The position numbers and the translations under genes are program-made. Source: an uncultured Prevotella sp. (GTDB lineage Bacteria; Bacteroidota; Bacteroidia; Bacteroidales; Bacteroidaceae). From it: a stretch of DNA of 14,496 nucleotides. The notes below the pieces were generated by a model. The model was not told where the DNA came from. It made no database searches and saw nothing but the letters and a program-made list of their open reading frames with translations. This document shows, piece by piece, positions 8,621 through 14,496 of the stretch; position 1 is the stretch's first letter; the number at the start of each line of letters is the position of its first letter. The stretch lies in the NCBI GenBank assembly GCA_937916405.1, contig CALFUF010000152.1, positions 1 to 14,496 on the forward strand. The letters are read 5' to 3'.

Positions 8621-10077
8621 TATAGTTGTCCTCCTCTTGCCTTTACTCGCTCATACCATGCCTCACGCTCTTTGGTTAAGTCGTAACCACGCTTGGTGAG
8701 GTAGTTGTTGATGCGTCCTTTATACTTGCCGAACACCTCATGTTTCTTCTTCGAGCTCTCCGCATCGATAGCGAGTTCACGTGCCTCGATGAGCCAAGCG
8801 AGGATCTGCTGCTTCTCCTCGTCTTTTAAAGTCGGTATCATATCACACTGTGCCTCGTAGGTTACCTTCACCACATTGAAGGTCATCACGTCCTTCACAC
8901 GGTCGATATGATGTGGTTTCAGGTACATCGACAGGTCGGCGAGGAATCCGAAGTGTGAGCGATAGAGCTTGGAGTCGCATAGTGCCTCTGCAAGTTTCTT
9001 ATCCGTCTTTTTGATAGAGTCCCGCTCCGCATAGATGTCATTCAGTTTGAAGTAGCGGTTGGCGATGATATGGACCACATTCTGTCCCATGGGAGTCCAT
9101 GTGATACCCAGTTCGTCCGTGGCTTTCTGAGAGCGCCCGATGATGGTCTGCACATATTCCGGATCACGTCCCTCGCTGTCGAGTTTAACGTCAGCCTCAG
9201 GATAGGCGTTGAAGGTCTCTTTCAGATAACGCACATTGGCACCGTAGTTCATCTTCACGTTACGTACCATCTTCACGTCACGGCTCCGTTCTACAAACAG
9301 CCATCCTTTCCAGTTCATCTCGTCAAGCGTCTGCTTGATAAGTGGCAGGTTGATGGCAGGGTCCTTGCTAAGCCATACGCTATCCGTATTAGAGGCATGG
9401 ATGGCGCAGATGTTCTTGGCTCCCAGCTTCTTCATATCCTTGACGATGTCCCAGCCGTTCTCTATAATGGTCTGCCACTTATAGAAGATAGCGATACCGT
9501 CGCTCTTGATCTCTTTCAGCAGTTTCAGGTTACCGGCAGCATCCAAGGGGGTGTCGATACCCACTACCTTTCCGTGGCTCTTCGCTGTCTCACCGATGGC
9601 ATGCAACCGCTTCACTACCTCTTTCCTTTTCGTCTTGTCGGACACCCAGTCGTTACCGCATCCGCCCAAGGGGAGGAAAGCCACGTTGACAGCACCCATC
9701 TTGTCCATGGTGTCGAAACAGTCTTCCATCAAAGCGAGGTAGTTATCACGTTGGGTAAGGTCCTGTCCGTAGAATCCGCTCATGGCGATGGCACCAATAC
9801 GGATGCCGAGACTGTCAGCGACAAACTTAAAACGGGCGGCATCCTCCGGGTTGCGCATCTTGTTGTCAAACATCTCACGCTTGCCCAGTCCCCCCATATC
9901 CATCTCAATACCGTCACAACCTAAATCCTTGGCTAATTGGAACTCACCCAGTTTCTGACGTTTCAGTACCATCCAGTCGCAGACACCCACTTGATAGCGG
10001 TCTTGTGCCATCATCGTACCCAACCATGGCATTCCGCAGAGGAGTACTGATAAAAGGAAAATGCGTAGTTTGTTCAT
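8620..10077 (-). CDS. Secreted sugar isomerase/epimerase-like TIM barrel fused to DUF3826
   Basis: A 485-residue protein with a signal peptide (residues 1-25, ending MMAQ), so probably periplasmic. Residues 27-292 are a xylose-isomerase-like / AP-endonuclease-2 TIM barrel: AKDLGCDGIEMD (E58), LGIRIGAIAMSG, VVGIDTPLD (D175), AIHASN (H227) and FVERSRD (E263). D175, H227 and E263 sit where metal ligands usually lie, with Asp at one site that is more often Glu. Residues 300-485 match the Bacteroidetes domain DUF3826 as I remember it: YVQTIIGRSQKATDELGI, RYFKLNDIYAERD, MTFNVVKVTYEA, then EARELAIDAESSKKKH and FGKYKGRINNYL. It heads the enzyme operon, 26 nt before the longest GH127 frame. Secreted members of this barrel family occur in many Bacteroidetes and Planctomycetes. 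Isomerase, epimerase and lyase roles are all possible, and the reaction is unknown. Confidence 0.8.
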   Translation of the reverse strand: MNKLRIFLLSVLLCGMPWLGTMMAQDRYQVGVCDWMVLKRQKLGEFQLAKDLGCDGIEMDMGGLGKREMFDNKMRNPEDAARFKFVADSLGIRIGAIAMSGFYGQDLTQRDNYLALMEDCFDTMDKMGAVNVAFLPLGGCGNDWVSDKTKRKEVVKRLHAIGETAKSHGKVVGIDTPLDAAGNLKLLKEIKSDGIAIFYKWQTIIENGWDIVKDMKKLGAKNICAIHASNTDSVWLSKDPAINLPLIKQTLDEMNWKGWLFVERSRDVKMVRNVKMNYGANVRYLKETFNAYPEADVKLDSEGRDPEYVQTIIGRSQKATDELGITWTPMGQNVVHIIANRYFKLNDIYAERDSIKKTDKKLAEALCDSKLYRSHFGFLADLSMYLKPHHIDRVKDVMTFNVVKVTYEAQCDMIPTLKDEEKQQILAWLIEARELAIDAESSKKKHEVFGKYKGRINNYLTKRGYDLTKEREAWYERVKARGGQL

Positions 10078-10079
10078 AT

Positions 10080-10093
10080 CAAATCATGATTTG
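10080..10093. promoter_or_regulatory. 14-bp perfect palindrome next to the start of the operon's first enzyme gene
   Basis: CAAATCATGATTTG is identical on both strands and ends 3 bases before the ATG of the isomerase-like gene, between it and the stop of the small gene at 10096-10236. It could be an operator, or an RNA self-complementary element at the ribosome-binding site. It also contains an out-of-frame ATG on the minus strand (ATG ATT TGA). The match is AT-rich and could be chance. Confidence 0.3.
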
Positions 10094-10095
10094 TT

Positions 10096-10236
10096 CTATT
10101 TAAATGCTGACGACTGGCAGATAGCGACATAGATACGCATCTCCAACTCTTTCTTTTCTTTTGCGGAAAGAGGTGGGAGAAGGGGAATATAAGAATAAGT
10201 GATTTTTTCCTTGTTGTCTTTGACTTTACCTGCCAT
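10096..10236 (-). CDS. Possible small protein of 46 residues, unknown function
   Basis: An ATG-to-TAG frame of 46 codons begins MAGKVKDNKEK and ends AICQSSAFK. It is basic at the N-terminus, carries a proline-containing segment YIPLLPPLSA and then a helix-prone KEKKELEMRIYVAI. There is no signal peptide or membrane segment. It lies 63 nt after the sigma-factor stop, and its own stop is only 18 nt before the isomerase-like start, so it would be co-transcribed with the enzymes. I recognise no family. It may be a genuine small gene, a leader peptide or a chance frame; no strong ribosome-binding site is visible, which is usual in this phylum. Confidence 0.4.
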   Translation of the reverse strand: MAGKVKDNKEKITYSYIPLLPPLSAKEKKELEMRIYVAICQSSAFK

Positions 10237-10299
10237 TATCGTCGTTTTATTTTAAGACGTAATAAAGGCAATCGTGTAACCAATCAAAGGGTGATGCTT

Positions 10300-10812
10300 T
10301 TATACAGCATGCTCTATCTCTCCAGCGTATTCTCTTAGTCGACTGATACTGCGATGCATCAGATTCCTCACACTCTGATAGTTGATGCCCATGATGCGGC
10401 AGATGTCCTCGTATTTCCGTTGCTCCACATAATAGAGGTTGATGATCTGACGCTGACGGGGAGACAGCTTCTCGAAGTATTTCTCTACGTTGTCTGTGAG
10501 TTGCTGCTGCTTTTCCATCTTCTCATGGTAGTACTCCTCATACTCAGCGACAGTCTGCATGTTGGTGTCATTGATCTCGTCCTCGGTCATCTTACTGTTC
10601 TTCCTGAACTCATCATGGATGCGGTTACGCAGAGAGATGAATAAATAGTTGTCGACATTGTCGATAGGACCCAGATGATCCTTTCTGGTGTATAGCTTTA
10701 CGAAGACATCTTGTATGCAGTCTTTCAGCATCTCACGATTCGACGTGAAACGGGAGCCGAAGGCAAACAGTTGGTCGATATGTTTGTTATAGAGCTGTGA
10801 AAAGTCTATCAT
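10300..10812 (-). CDS. ECF-type RNA polymerase sigma factor (sigma-70 family)
   Basis: A 170-residue transcription initiation factor. Region 2 spans about residues 6-75: LYNKHIDQLFAFGSRFTSN, CIQDVFVKLYT, then NYLFISLRNRIHDEFRKN, the core-binding and -10-recognition helices. A charged linker follows (76-110). Region 4 spans about 113-165: LSPRQRQIINLYYVEQRKYEDI, then a helix-turn-helix IMGINYQSVRNLMHRSISRLRE that would contact the -35 element. Length and sequence fit the Bacteroidetes ECF group. Members of that group often sit beside a FecR-type anti-sigma gene and a SusC/SusD pair, but neither is present here. It lies just upstream of the enzyme operon in the same direction, so it probably controls that operon or is co-transcribed with it. 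A good -7 box (TACTTTTG) precedes it. Confidence 0.9.
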   Translation of the reverse strand: MIDFSQLYNKHIDQLFAFGSRFTSNREMLKDCIQDVFVKLYTRKDHLGPIDNVDNYLFISLRNRIHDEFRKNSKMTEDEINDTNMQTVAEYEEYYHEKMEKQQQLTDNVEKYFEKLSPRQRQIINLYYVEQRKYEDICRIMGINYQSVRNLMHRSISRLREYAGEIEHAV

Positions 10813-10852
10813 TTTAGTAGTTTGTATTTGAGAGTAGTTTGTTTGTCAACTG

Positions 10853-10860
10853 CAAAAGTA
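10853..10860 (-). promoter_or_regulatory. Probable -7 promoter box of the sigma-factor gene
   Basis: TACTTTTG on the minus strand fits TAnnTTTG and lies 40 nt upstream of the sigma-factor ATG. At the expected -33 distance the sequence is a GT-rich stretch (GTGGTGG) rather than TTTG, so only half of the consensus is matched. Transcription would begin near 10846, giving a leader of roughly 35 nt. Confidence 0.5.
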
Positions 10861-10888
10861 GTAATATATTTTGTAAATCCACCACATG

Positions 10889-10909
10889 AAAACGGTATTT
10901 TTCCGTTTT
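10889..10909 (-). terminator. Hairpin after the beta-helix gene, likely bidirectional terminator
   Basis: A 7-bp perfect stem (AAAACGG / CCGTTTT) with a 7-base loop lies 25 nt after the stop of the beta-helix/DUF6298 gene. On the minus strand it ends in four T; on the plus strand it ends in seven T. It separates the beta-helix gene from the sigma-factor promoter at 10853-10860. The minus-direction T tract is short, so termination may be partial. Confidence 0.5.
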
Positions 10910-10934
10910 TTTAATAATTTAATACAACTTGTCC

Positions 10935-13900
10935 TTACATCTGGCGGAGCCAGTAAAGCCCGTTTCCCTTGCTGTTGTCAGGACGGAAGGTATGTTGGAG
11001 GCGGACACCTTTCTGACGAATGGTGATGTCACCTGTCTTCATATCAATAGAATAGACATCGTATTTCCCTGCAGTTATCGGCAGACTGGCTTCTGATGTC
11101 TGTGTGTAAACCAAGTAGCCTTTCCGGGTGTCACCAATGGCGAGACACCCTTCTGCGTTCATCACCTTCATCTGGCATGCATCCTTCAACAGCGTCTGTT
11201 GCAGAGGTTGGGGGGATGCGGTGCTGATGGGGATGTTGGGAAGTGAGCCTCCAGCCAGCAGTATCGCCCAGCCATAGGTGGGATATTGTTGGGAGAAGAA
11301 GGTGACTGCTTTCTCCGGATAACGGTTGCGATACTCGACAACAGAGCGGTATGCCTCCTCAAACCCCGTCTTTCCCACTTTGACCTTACGCATCCACTGA
11401 CGGGGAGCAAGGTTGCGTCCTCCCTCAGGAGCCCATAGTCCGTTGGTGTTGTAATGCCAGTAGCGGATGTCGATGATGTCAACGACCTTCCGTAACTCAG
11501 GGTCAGCGAGGATGCTGTCCTGTACATCCTTGGTACAACTGAGGGCTATCAACGGGTGATGTCCCGTCTCTGCCTCCCATTCGGCAACGGTCTTCAACCA
11601 GAAACGGGTGAAATGCAACGGTCCTGTATACTCGGCACTGATGGAGTGTATCACGTTGGGTTGCTCTTTGGTCTGGTCGAGACACATGCGGATATACTGC
11701 CGATGGAGGGATTGGAGTAGGGGATTCTGCTCGTCATAGAACTGTTCCGCCATGAACACACGCTTGTCTCCGGCAAAGGGGACGGGCTCAGGGAAGTCTG
11801 TACCGTTGATGTTGTTGACGGGTCGCCAGGGACAGTCTACCCAGTGGGCGCCAGCCTCTAAGATGTTATGCTGGAAATAATGCTCGTTATAAAGCATGAC
11901 ATGTTGGCTTGCGGCTTGCTGGGCGAACTCATTCAGACGCAGCCAATACCAGCGGTTGGGCTTTGTCAGGTCGTAGCGAGAGAGACCGTCCCATGCCGTT
12001 CCCTCGCCAGTGCGACTGAATGGCTGCTCGTAGAAGGGTGCCCACACATCACCATTGGCACGACGGATACGCTCATGGTCTGTCCTGCGAAGATCATACC
12101 ATAGTCCATAATTGTGGTAGAGGGAACTGTAATGATGGTCGGCAAGGAAGTTGACGACGGAGTCGATGCGGTCTGTCCATCCCAATCCCTCACGTCCTGG
12201 TACGAAACGGGTGATGGCTGGCTTGGCACCATTCGTTACGAAATTGTCTTTCACCCTTCCGCTCCACCAAGGAATCGCATACTGATTACCTGTCAACAGC
12301 ATACCGTCCACAGCAAGGTGTCCATTGATGATGGAGTATGCCTTGGTGGTGGGAGTGTGTTGGGGACGGTTCTGATGATTCGTCATCGCAAGGCGGCTGT
12401 GATCAGCAGAACCGTCACCAGGGAGGAAGGGAATACTGTCCAGCCACATCTCCATGGTGAGTCTGGGCTGTGTCAGCGACTCCTGTGCCATCTCCATCGC
12501 CTGCTCAACAGTCGGTGAGCTGGACGCATTGGTGGGACGGGGGAGGATATACGGTTCGAAGGGGAGTTTCCCTAATCGCTTCTCCAACTGGTCGTAGAAC
12601 AGACTGCGAGGGGTCACATGGTCGTTGCTGCTGGTCCATTCTCCATTACCAGTGAGTGTACCCCAACAGCCATGTCCACTGCAACGGTTGTCCTGATCGG
12701 GGGAATAGCACTCGATAGTGGAGGCTGTACACTGCCATAGCATGGAGTTTGCCGTATTCCATCCTGTACCAAACTGGAACTGTTCCAGATTGGCGAAACG
12801 GATATCGCTACCATCGATATTGACAATGTCGAAGAGCAAGCCTGTTGCCCATGAGCCGATACTGCCACTGAAACCCAGCGACTCCTCACCCTCGCATTGT
12901 ACAAAGGCGTTGGGGCCTGCGGCACAATAGCCTGCCGCGAAGTCGTGGATGCCCTGCCGCGAGATGCAACGCTGGAAAAGGGTCTGCTGTCCTCGTGTCA
13001 GGAACACCTGTCTGCGCCATCCTCCTATCTCAGAGACGGGTTGCTGGGCAATACAGTCTTCTATCGTGATACGACTGGTTTGCTTCTGTAGGTTGACGGC
13101 AGAGCCGGCAAGGTGCTGGAAGATGACTTTACGAACCCATGTGTCACGAACATGATTCATCAAGATACCATCCCAGCAGTGGTCCTCGTCCTTCTTGTTC
13201 CATGTGGCGTGCTCGGAGTCAATCGTCAGGTTCTCCACACCGCATTCTGTCACCTCTCCCTGATGGTTGGTCTTGATGACTGTTGCCCCACCGTATGCTT
13301 GGGAGAGGGTCGTGGTGATAGGTGCATCGAGGGTAATCGTGGTCCCATTGATTGCCGTGATGATGCGGTCCCACGTGATGTCGATATCCGTAGCTTTCCA
13401 ACCCGTATAGTCGAGTCCACCACCAAAGTCATTCATATTCAGCGACGCGATCCACTCTATGGTACTGGGACGCAGGATATGGATACGACTACCAGTCTGC
13501 AGTCCTTTCGTCGATGCCAACGTGAGTTGCGTACTACCAGCTCGCACCTTCTCGTCGACGACAGCAATGGCATCTCCCTCTGTCTTGCTCTCCTTACCTT
13601 CTATATAGATGGCGGCACCACGGTCGGCACCCGTCTTGAGGAGGACGGTCTTGTGCTTGTCGACACCTCGTAGTACGATGCCGGATGTCGTGATACGTAT
13701 CGCTTTGCTGATCTTGAACACGCCCTCACCCAGCAGGACGCAACCTCGATAGCCGTTGGCATCGGGCTTCTGTCTTGCCACCTCATCAATCGCCTGCTGG
13801 ATGCGACCAGCGCAGTCACCGTCCTGCCATGCTACGAAGATGCTGACTGGAATGGTGGGGATCGCCTTCTCAGAGGCATGGTAGCCACAGGTGGAGTAGT

Positions 13901-14009
13901 CCATGGGGATATACACTTCCTTCTTGGGCTTGGGTGCGGCAAACAGGTTAGTGACCATACAGCATGCCATCAACAGCATGGCGATACGAGAGGTATATAG
14001 TTTTCTCAT
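10935..14009 (-). CDS. Secreted beta-helix protein fused to a DUF6298-like TIM-barrel domain
   Basis: A 1024-residue protein. Residues 1-24 are a signal peptide (MRKL, hydrophobic core, NLFA), indicating export. Residues 30-490 form a pectate-lyase-superfamily parallel beta-helix: RIQQAIDEVARQ, CVLLGEGVFKISKAIRI, GIVLRGVDKHKTVLL, then rung repeats such as VENLTIDSEH and VRKVIFQHLAGSAVNLQ. Residues 555-925 look like an (alpha/beta)8 barrel close to what I recall as DUF6298: YSIINGHLAVDG, ITRFVPGREGLGWTD, HNYGLWYDLRRTDHERIRR, NEHYFQHNILEAGAHW and NVIHSISAEYTGPLHF. Acidic residues at likely strand ends are E709 and E793; the context of E793 resembles the acid/base strand of clan GH-A. The last 100 residues are beta-rich. 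The reaction is unknown; hydrolase or lyase action on pectin-like material is plausible from the beta-helix and neighbours. It is a single gene with its own strong promoter upstream and a hairpin downstream. Confidence 0.8.
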   Translation of the reverse strand: MRKLYTSRIAMLLMACCMVTNLFAAPKPKKEVYIPMDYSTCGYHASEKAIPTIPVSIFVAWQDGDCAGRIQQAIDEVARQKPDANGYRGCVLLGEGVFKISKAIRITTSGIVLRGVDKHKTVLLKTGADRGAAIYIEGKESKTEGDAIAVVDEKVRAGSTQLTLASTKGLQTGSRIHILRPSTIEWIASLNMNDFGGGLDYTGWKATDIDITWDRIITAINGTTITLDAPITTTLSQAYGGATVIKTNHQGEVTECGVENLTIDSEHATWNKKDEDHCWDGILMNHVRDTWVRKVIFQHLAGSAVNLQKQTSRITIEDCIAQQPVSEIGGWRRQVFLTRGQQTLFQRCISRQGIHDFAAGYCAAGPNAFVQCEGEESLGFSGSIGSWATGLLFDIVNIDGSDIRFANLEQFQFGTGWNTANSMLWQCTASTIECYSPDQDNRCSGHGCWGTLTGNGEWTSSNDHVTPRSLFYDQLEKRLGKLPFEPYILPRPTNASSSPTVEQAMEMAQESLTQPRLTMEMWLDSIPFLPGDGSADHSRLAMTNHQNRPQHTPTTKAYSIINGHLAVDGMLLTGNQYAIPWWSGRVKDNFVTNGAKPAITRFVPGREGLGWTDRIDSVVNFLADHHYSSLYHNYGLWYDLRRTDHERIRRANGDVWAPFYEQPFSRTGEGTAWDGLSRYDLTKPNRWYWLRLNEFAQQAASQHVMLYNEHYFQHNILEAGAHWVDCPWRPVNNINGTDFPEPVPFAGDKRVFMAEQFYDEQNPLLQSLHRQYIRMCLDQTKEQPNVIHSISAEYTGPLHFTRFWLKTVAEWEAETGHHPLIALSCTKDVQDSILADPELRKVVDIIDIRYWHYNTNGLWAPEGGRNLAPRQWMRKVKVGKTGFEEAYRSVVEYRNRYPEKAVTFFSQQYPTYGWAILLAGGSLPNIPISTASPQPLQQTLLKDACQMKVMNAEGCLAIGDTRKGYLVYTQTSEASLPITAGKYDVYSIDMKTGDITIRQKGVRLQHTFRPDNSKGNGLYWLRQM

Positions 14010-14037
14010 CTTGATATTGTTTTAGCGATAGTATCTG

Positions 14038-14069
14038 CAAAGATAGGACAAATTAGGGGAATAAGCAAA
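14038..14069 (-). promoter_or_regulatory. Bacteroidetes-type promoter of the beta-helix/DUF6298 gene
   Basis: On the minus strand: TTTG (14066-14069), exactly 20 nt, then TATCTTTG (14038-14045). Both boxes and the spacer agree with TTTG-N19-21-TAnnTTTG. Transcription should begin near 14031, leaving a leader of about 20 nt before the ATG at 14009. The 22-bp repeat array begins 38 bp upstream of the -33 box. Confidence 0.8.
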
Positions 14070-14107
14070 TTTATTAGCATTTTTTCCGAATGCAAGGCAA
14101 GGAACGC

Positions 14108-14261
14108 AGTTGTTAGTGCCAAGGTAATCAGTGTTTAGTGCCTGGGTAATCCATCGTTAGAAGTATCCTAATCGGTTGCCGACTCCAGTCGACAGACCTG
14201 CTGACTCCAGTCGACAGACTTGCTGACTCCAGTCGACAGACTTGCTGACTCTATGTCAGCA
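14108..14261. repeat. Seven-unit array with exact 22-bp period upstream of the beta-helix gene promoter
   Basis: Read on the minus strand, seven consecutive 22-base units start at 14261, 14239, 14217, 14195, 14173, 14151 and 14129. Units 2-4 share CTGTCGACTGGAGTC followed by a 7-base tail (AGCAAGT, AGCAGGT, GGCAACC). Unit 1 keeps the GAGTCAGCAAGT half but has TGCTGACATA in front. Units 6 and 7 share GATTACCnnGGCACTAA, and unit 5 keeps only GATTA and CTAA. Most units contain a small dyad (GACT/AGTC, CTGAC/GTCAG, TTA/TAA) at the same place. The period is not a multiple of three, and no open frame spans it, so it is not a coding repeat. Possible roles are phased protein-binding sites or repeated small RNA hairpins. 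Confidence 0.75.
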
Positions 14262-14264
14262 GGT
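14240..14264. other. 10-bp stem-loop at the distal end of the 22-bp array
   Basis: ACTTGCTGAC (14240-14249), loop TCTAT, GTCAGCAGGT (14255-14264): nine Watson-Crick pairs and one G-T. The right arm also pairs perfectly with ACCTGCTGAC at 14196-14205 inside the array, so two alternative foldings compete if the region is transcribed. The structure is directly visible; any switching role is inference. Confidence 0.4.
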
Positions 14265-14285
14265 GCTAGTCGTCCGTAGCAACAA

Positions 14286-14318
14286 TCATCGGATGCACCT
14301 TTGCGATGCATCCGATGA
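14286..14318 (-). terminator. 12-bp perfect hairpin downstream of the partial gene at the right edge
   Basis: TCATCGGATGCA (14286-14297) and TGCATCCGATGA (14307-14318) form a perfect 12-bp stem with a 9-base loop. It lies 59 bases after the stop of the gene ending at 14378, where a terminator is expected. On the minus strand it is followed by TTGTTGCT, not a proper T run, so it may be a simple stem-loop terminator or an RNA-stabilising 3' structure. Confidence 0.5.
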
Positions 14319-14377
14319 AAGAGATATTTGATTTCGGATTACTCAGCGAGTGAGTCGAAAGTGCCGTAAGGTTCTTC

Positions 14378-14496
14378 TTATACAGTTATGCCAGTGCGCA
14401 TCACTTCACGGAAAATAGGTGAATCTTCATTGTTTTCCAATAAAATGGGTTCAATAAGTAGGCTTACTTGGTCTACGTCATGGTTAAGGCTTTTTG
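14378..14496 (-). CDS. C-terminal end of a gene entering from the right edge, possibly a nucleotidyltransferase-domain protein
   Basis: Two bases in from the right edge, a minus-strand frame stays open for 38 codons and ends in TAA at 14378-14380. It reads NHDVDQVSLLIEPILLEN and then SPIFREVMRTGITV. This has the composition of a real protein end. The pattern (aliphatic strand with IEP, then F-x-E-V-x-x-x-G-I-x-V) resembles the end of small MNT-type nucleotidyltransferase domains, which in Bacteroidales often pair with a HEPN partner. The family call is tentative, since the catalytic part lies outside the window. A strong hairpin follows at 14286-14318. Confidence 0.5.
   Translation of the reverse strand, partial: KSLNHDVDQVSLLIEPILLENNEDSPIFREVMRTGITV

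Noticed and set aside
9070..9924. Plus-strand open frame of 284 codons
   Set aside because: It lies wholly antisense to the well-supported isomerase-like/DUF3826 gene, and its product is His/Val/Leu-rich with no recognisable motif.
10889..10912. Plus-strand intrinsic terminator (7-bp stem plus seven T)
   Set aside because: No plus-strand gene lies upstream for it to terminate; kept only as a probable minus or bidirectional terminator.
14108..14261. CRISPR array
   Set aside because: The 22-bp units are contiguous, with no unique spacers between conserved repeats, and no cas genes are near.
14316..14354. 12-codon plus-strand frame beginning MKEIFDFG
   Set aside because: It starts inside the right arm of the hairpin, is very short, and is opposite to the direction of all neighbours.
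1..14496. Insertion sequences, integrase sites, tRNA or rRNA genes
   Set aside because: No transposase or integrase motifs, no terminal inverted repeats with target duplications and no tRNA-like sequence were seen by eye.

Overview
The window looks like a chromosomal carbohydrate-degradation locus from a gut-type Bacteroidales bacterium, most likely Prevotellaceae or Bacteroidaceae. Three things point there. Promoters match the Bacteroidetes primary-sigma pattern (TTTG, 19-21 nt, TAnnTTTG). Shine-Dalgarno sequences are absent or weak. The gene content is a typical polysaccharide-utilisation set of secreted glycosidases with an ECF-type sigma factor. Every supported gene reads on the minus strand, so transcription runs from high to low coordinates.

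Layout in transcription order. (1) 14378-14496: the last 38 codons of a gene that enters from the right edge, possibly a nucleotidyltransferase-domain protein. (2) 14010-14377: a 368-base gene-free stretch holding a 12-bp hairpin (probable terminator), an array of seven units repeating exactly every 22 bp, and a near-perfect Bacteroidetes promoter. (3) 10935-14009: a large secreted protein joining a right-handed beta-helix to a TIM-barrel-like domain that resembles DUF6298. (4) 10300-10812: an ECF-type sigma factor with its own promoter and no visible anti-sigma gene. (5) 10096-10236: a possible 46-codon gene. (6) 184-10077: five tightly packed genes encoding a secreted sugar isomerase-like/DUF3826 fusion, a GH127, a GH141, a GH78 and an 868-residue GH67-like glycosidase. 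They are separated by 26 nt or less (35 nt for the start chosen here for the GH127) or overlap, so they are very probably one operon. (7) 1-183: a hairpin terminator and then a promoter that fires leftward out of the window.

How the genes may work together. The consecutive GH127-GH141-GH78 set has the same families, side by side, as BT1003-BT1002-BT1001 of Bacteroides thetaiotaomicron, which remove aceric acid, L-fucose and L-rhamnose from rhamnogalacturonan-II side chains. With a glucuronidase-like enzyme and a beta-helix protein nearby, the best guess is that the locus dismantles a complex pectin side chain in the periplasm. No SusC/SusD pair, sulfatase or sensor kinase is present, so outer-membrane uptake must be encoded elsewhere. 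The sigma factor sits directly upstream of the enzyme operon, and I found no canonical promoter between them. The operon may therefore be read through from the sigma gene or use an ECF-specific promoter. The GH78 is the only enzyme without a signal peptide.
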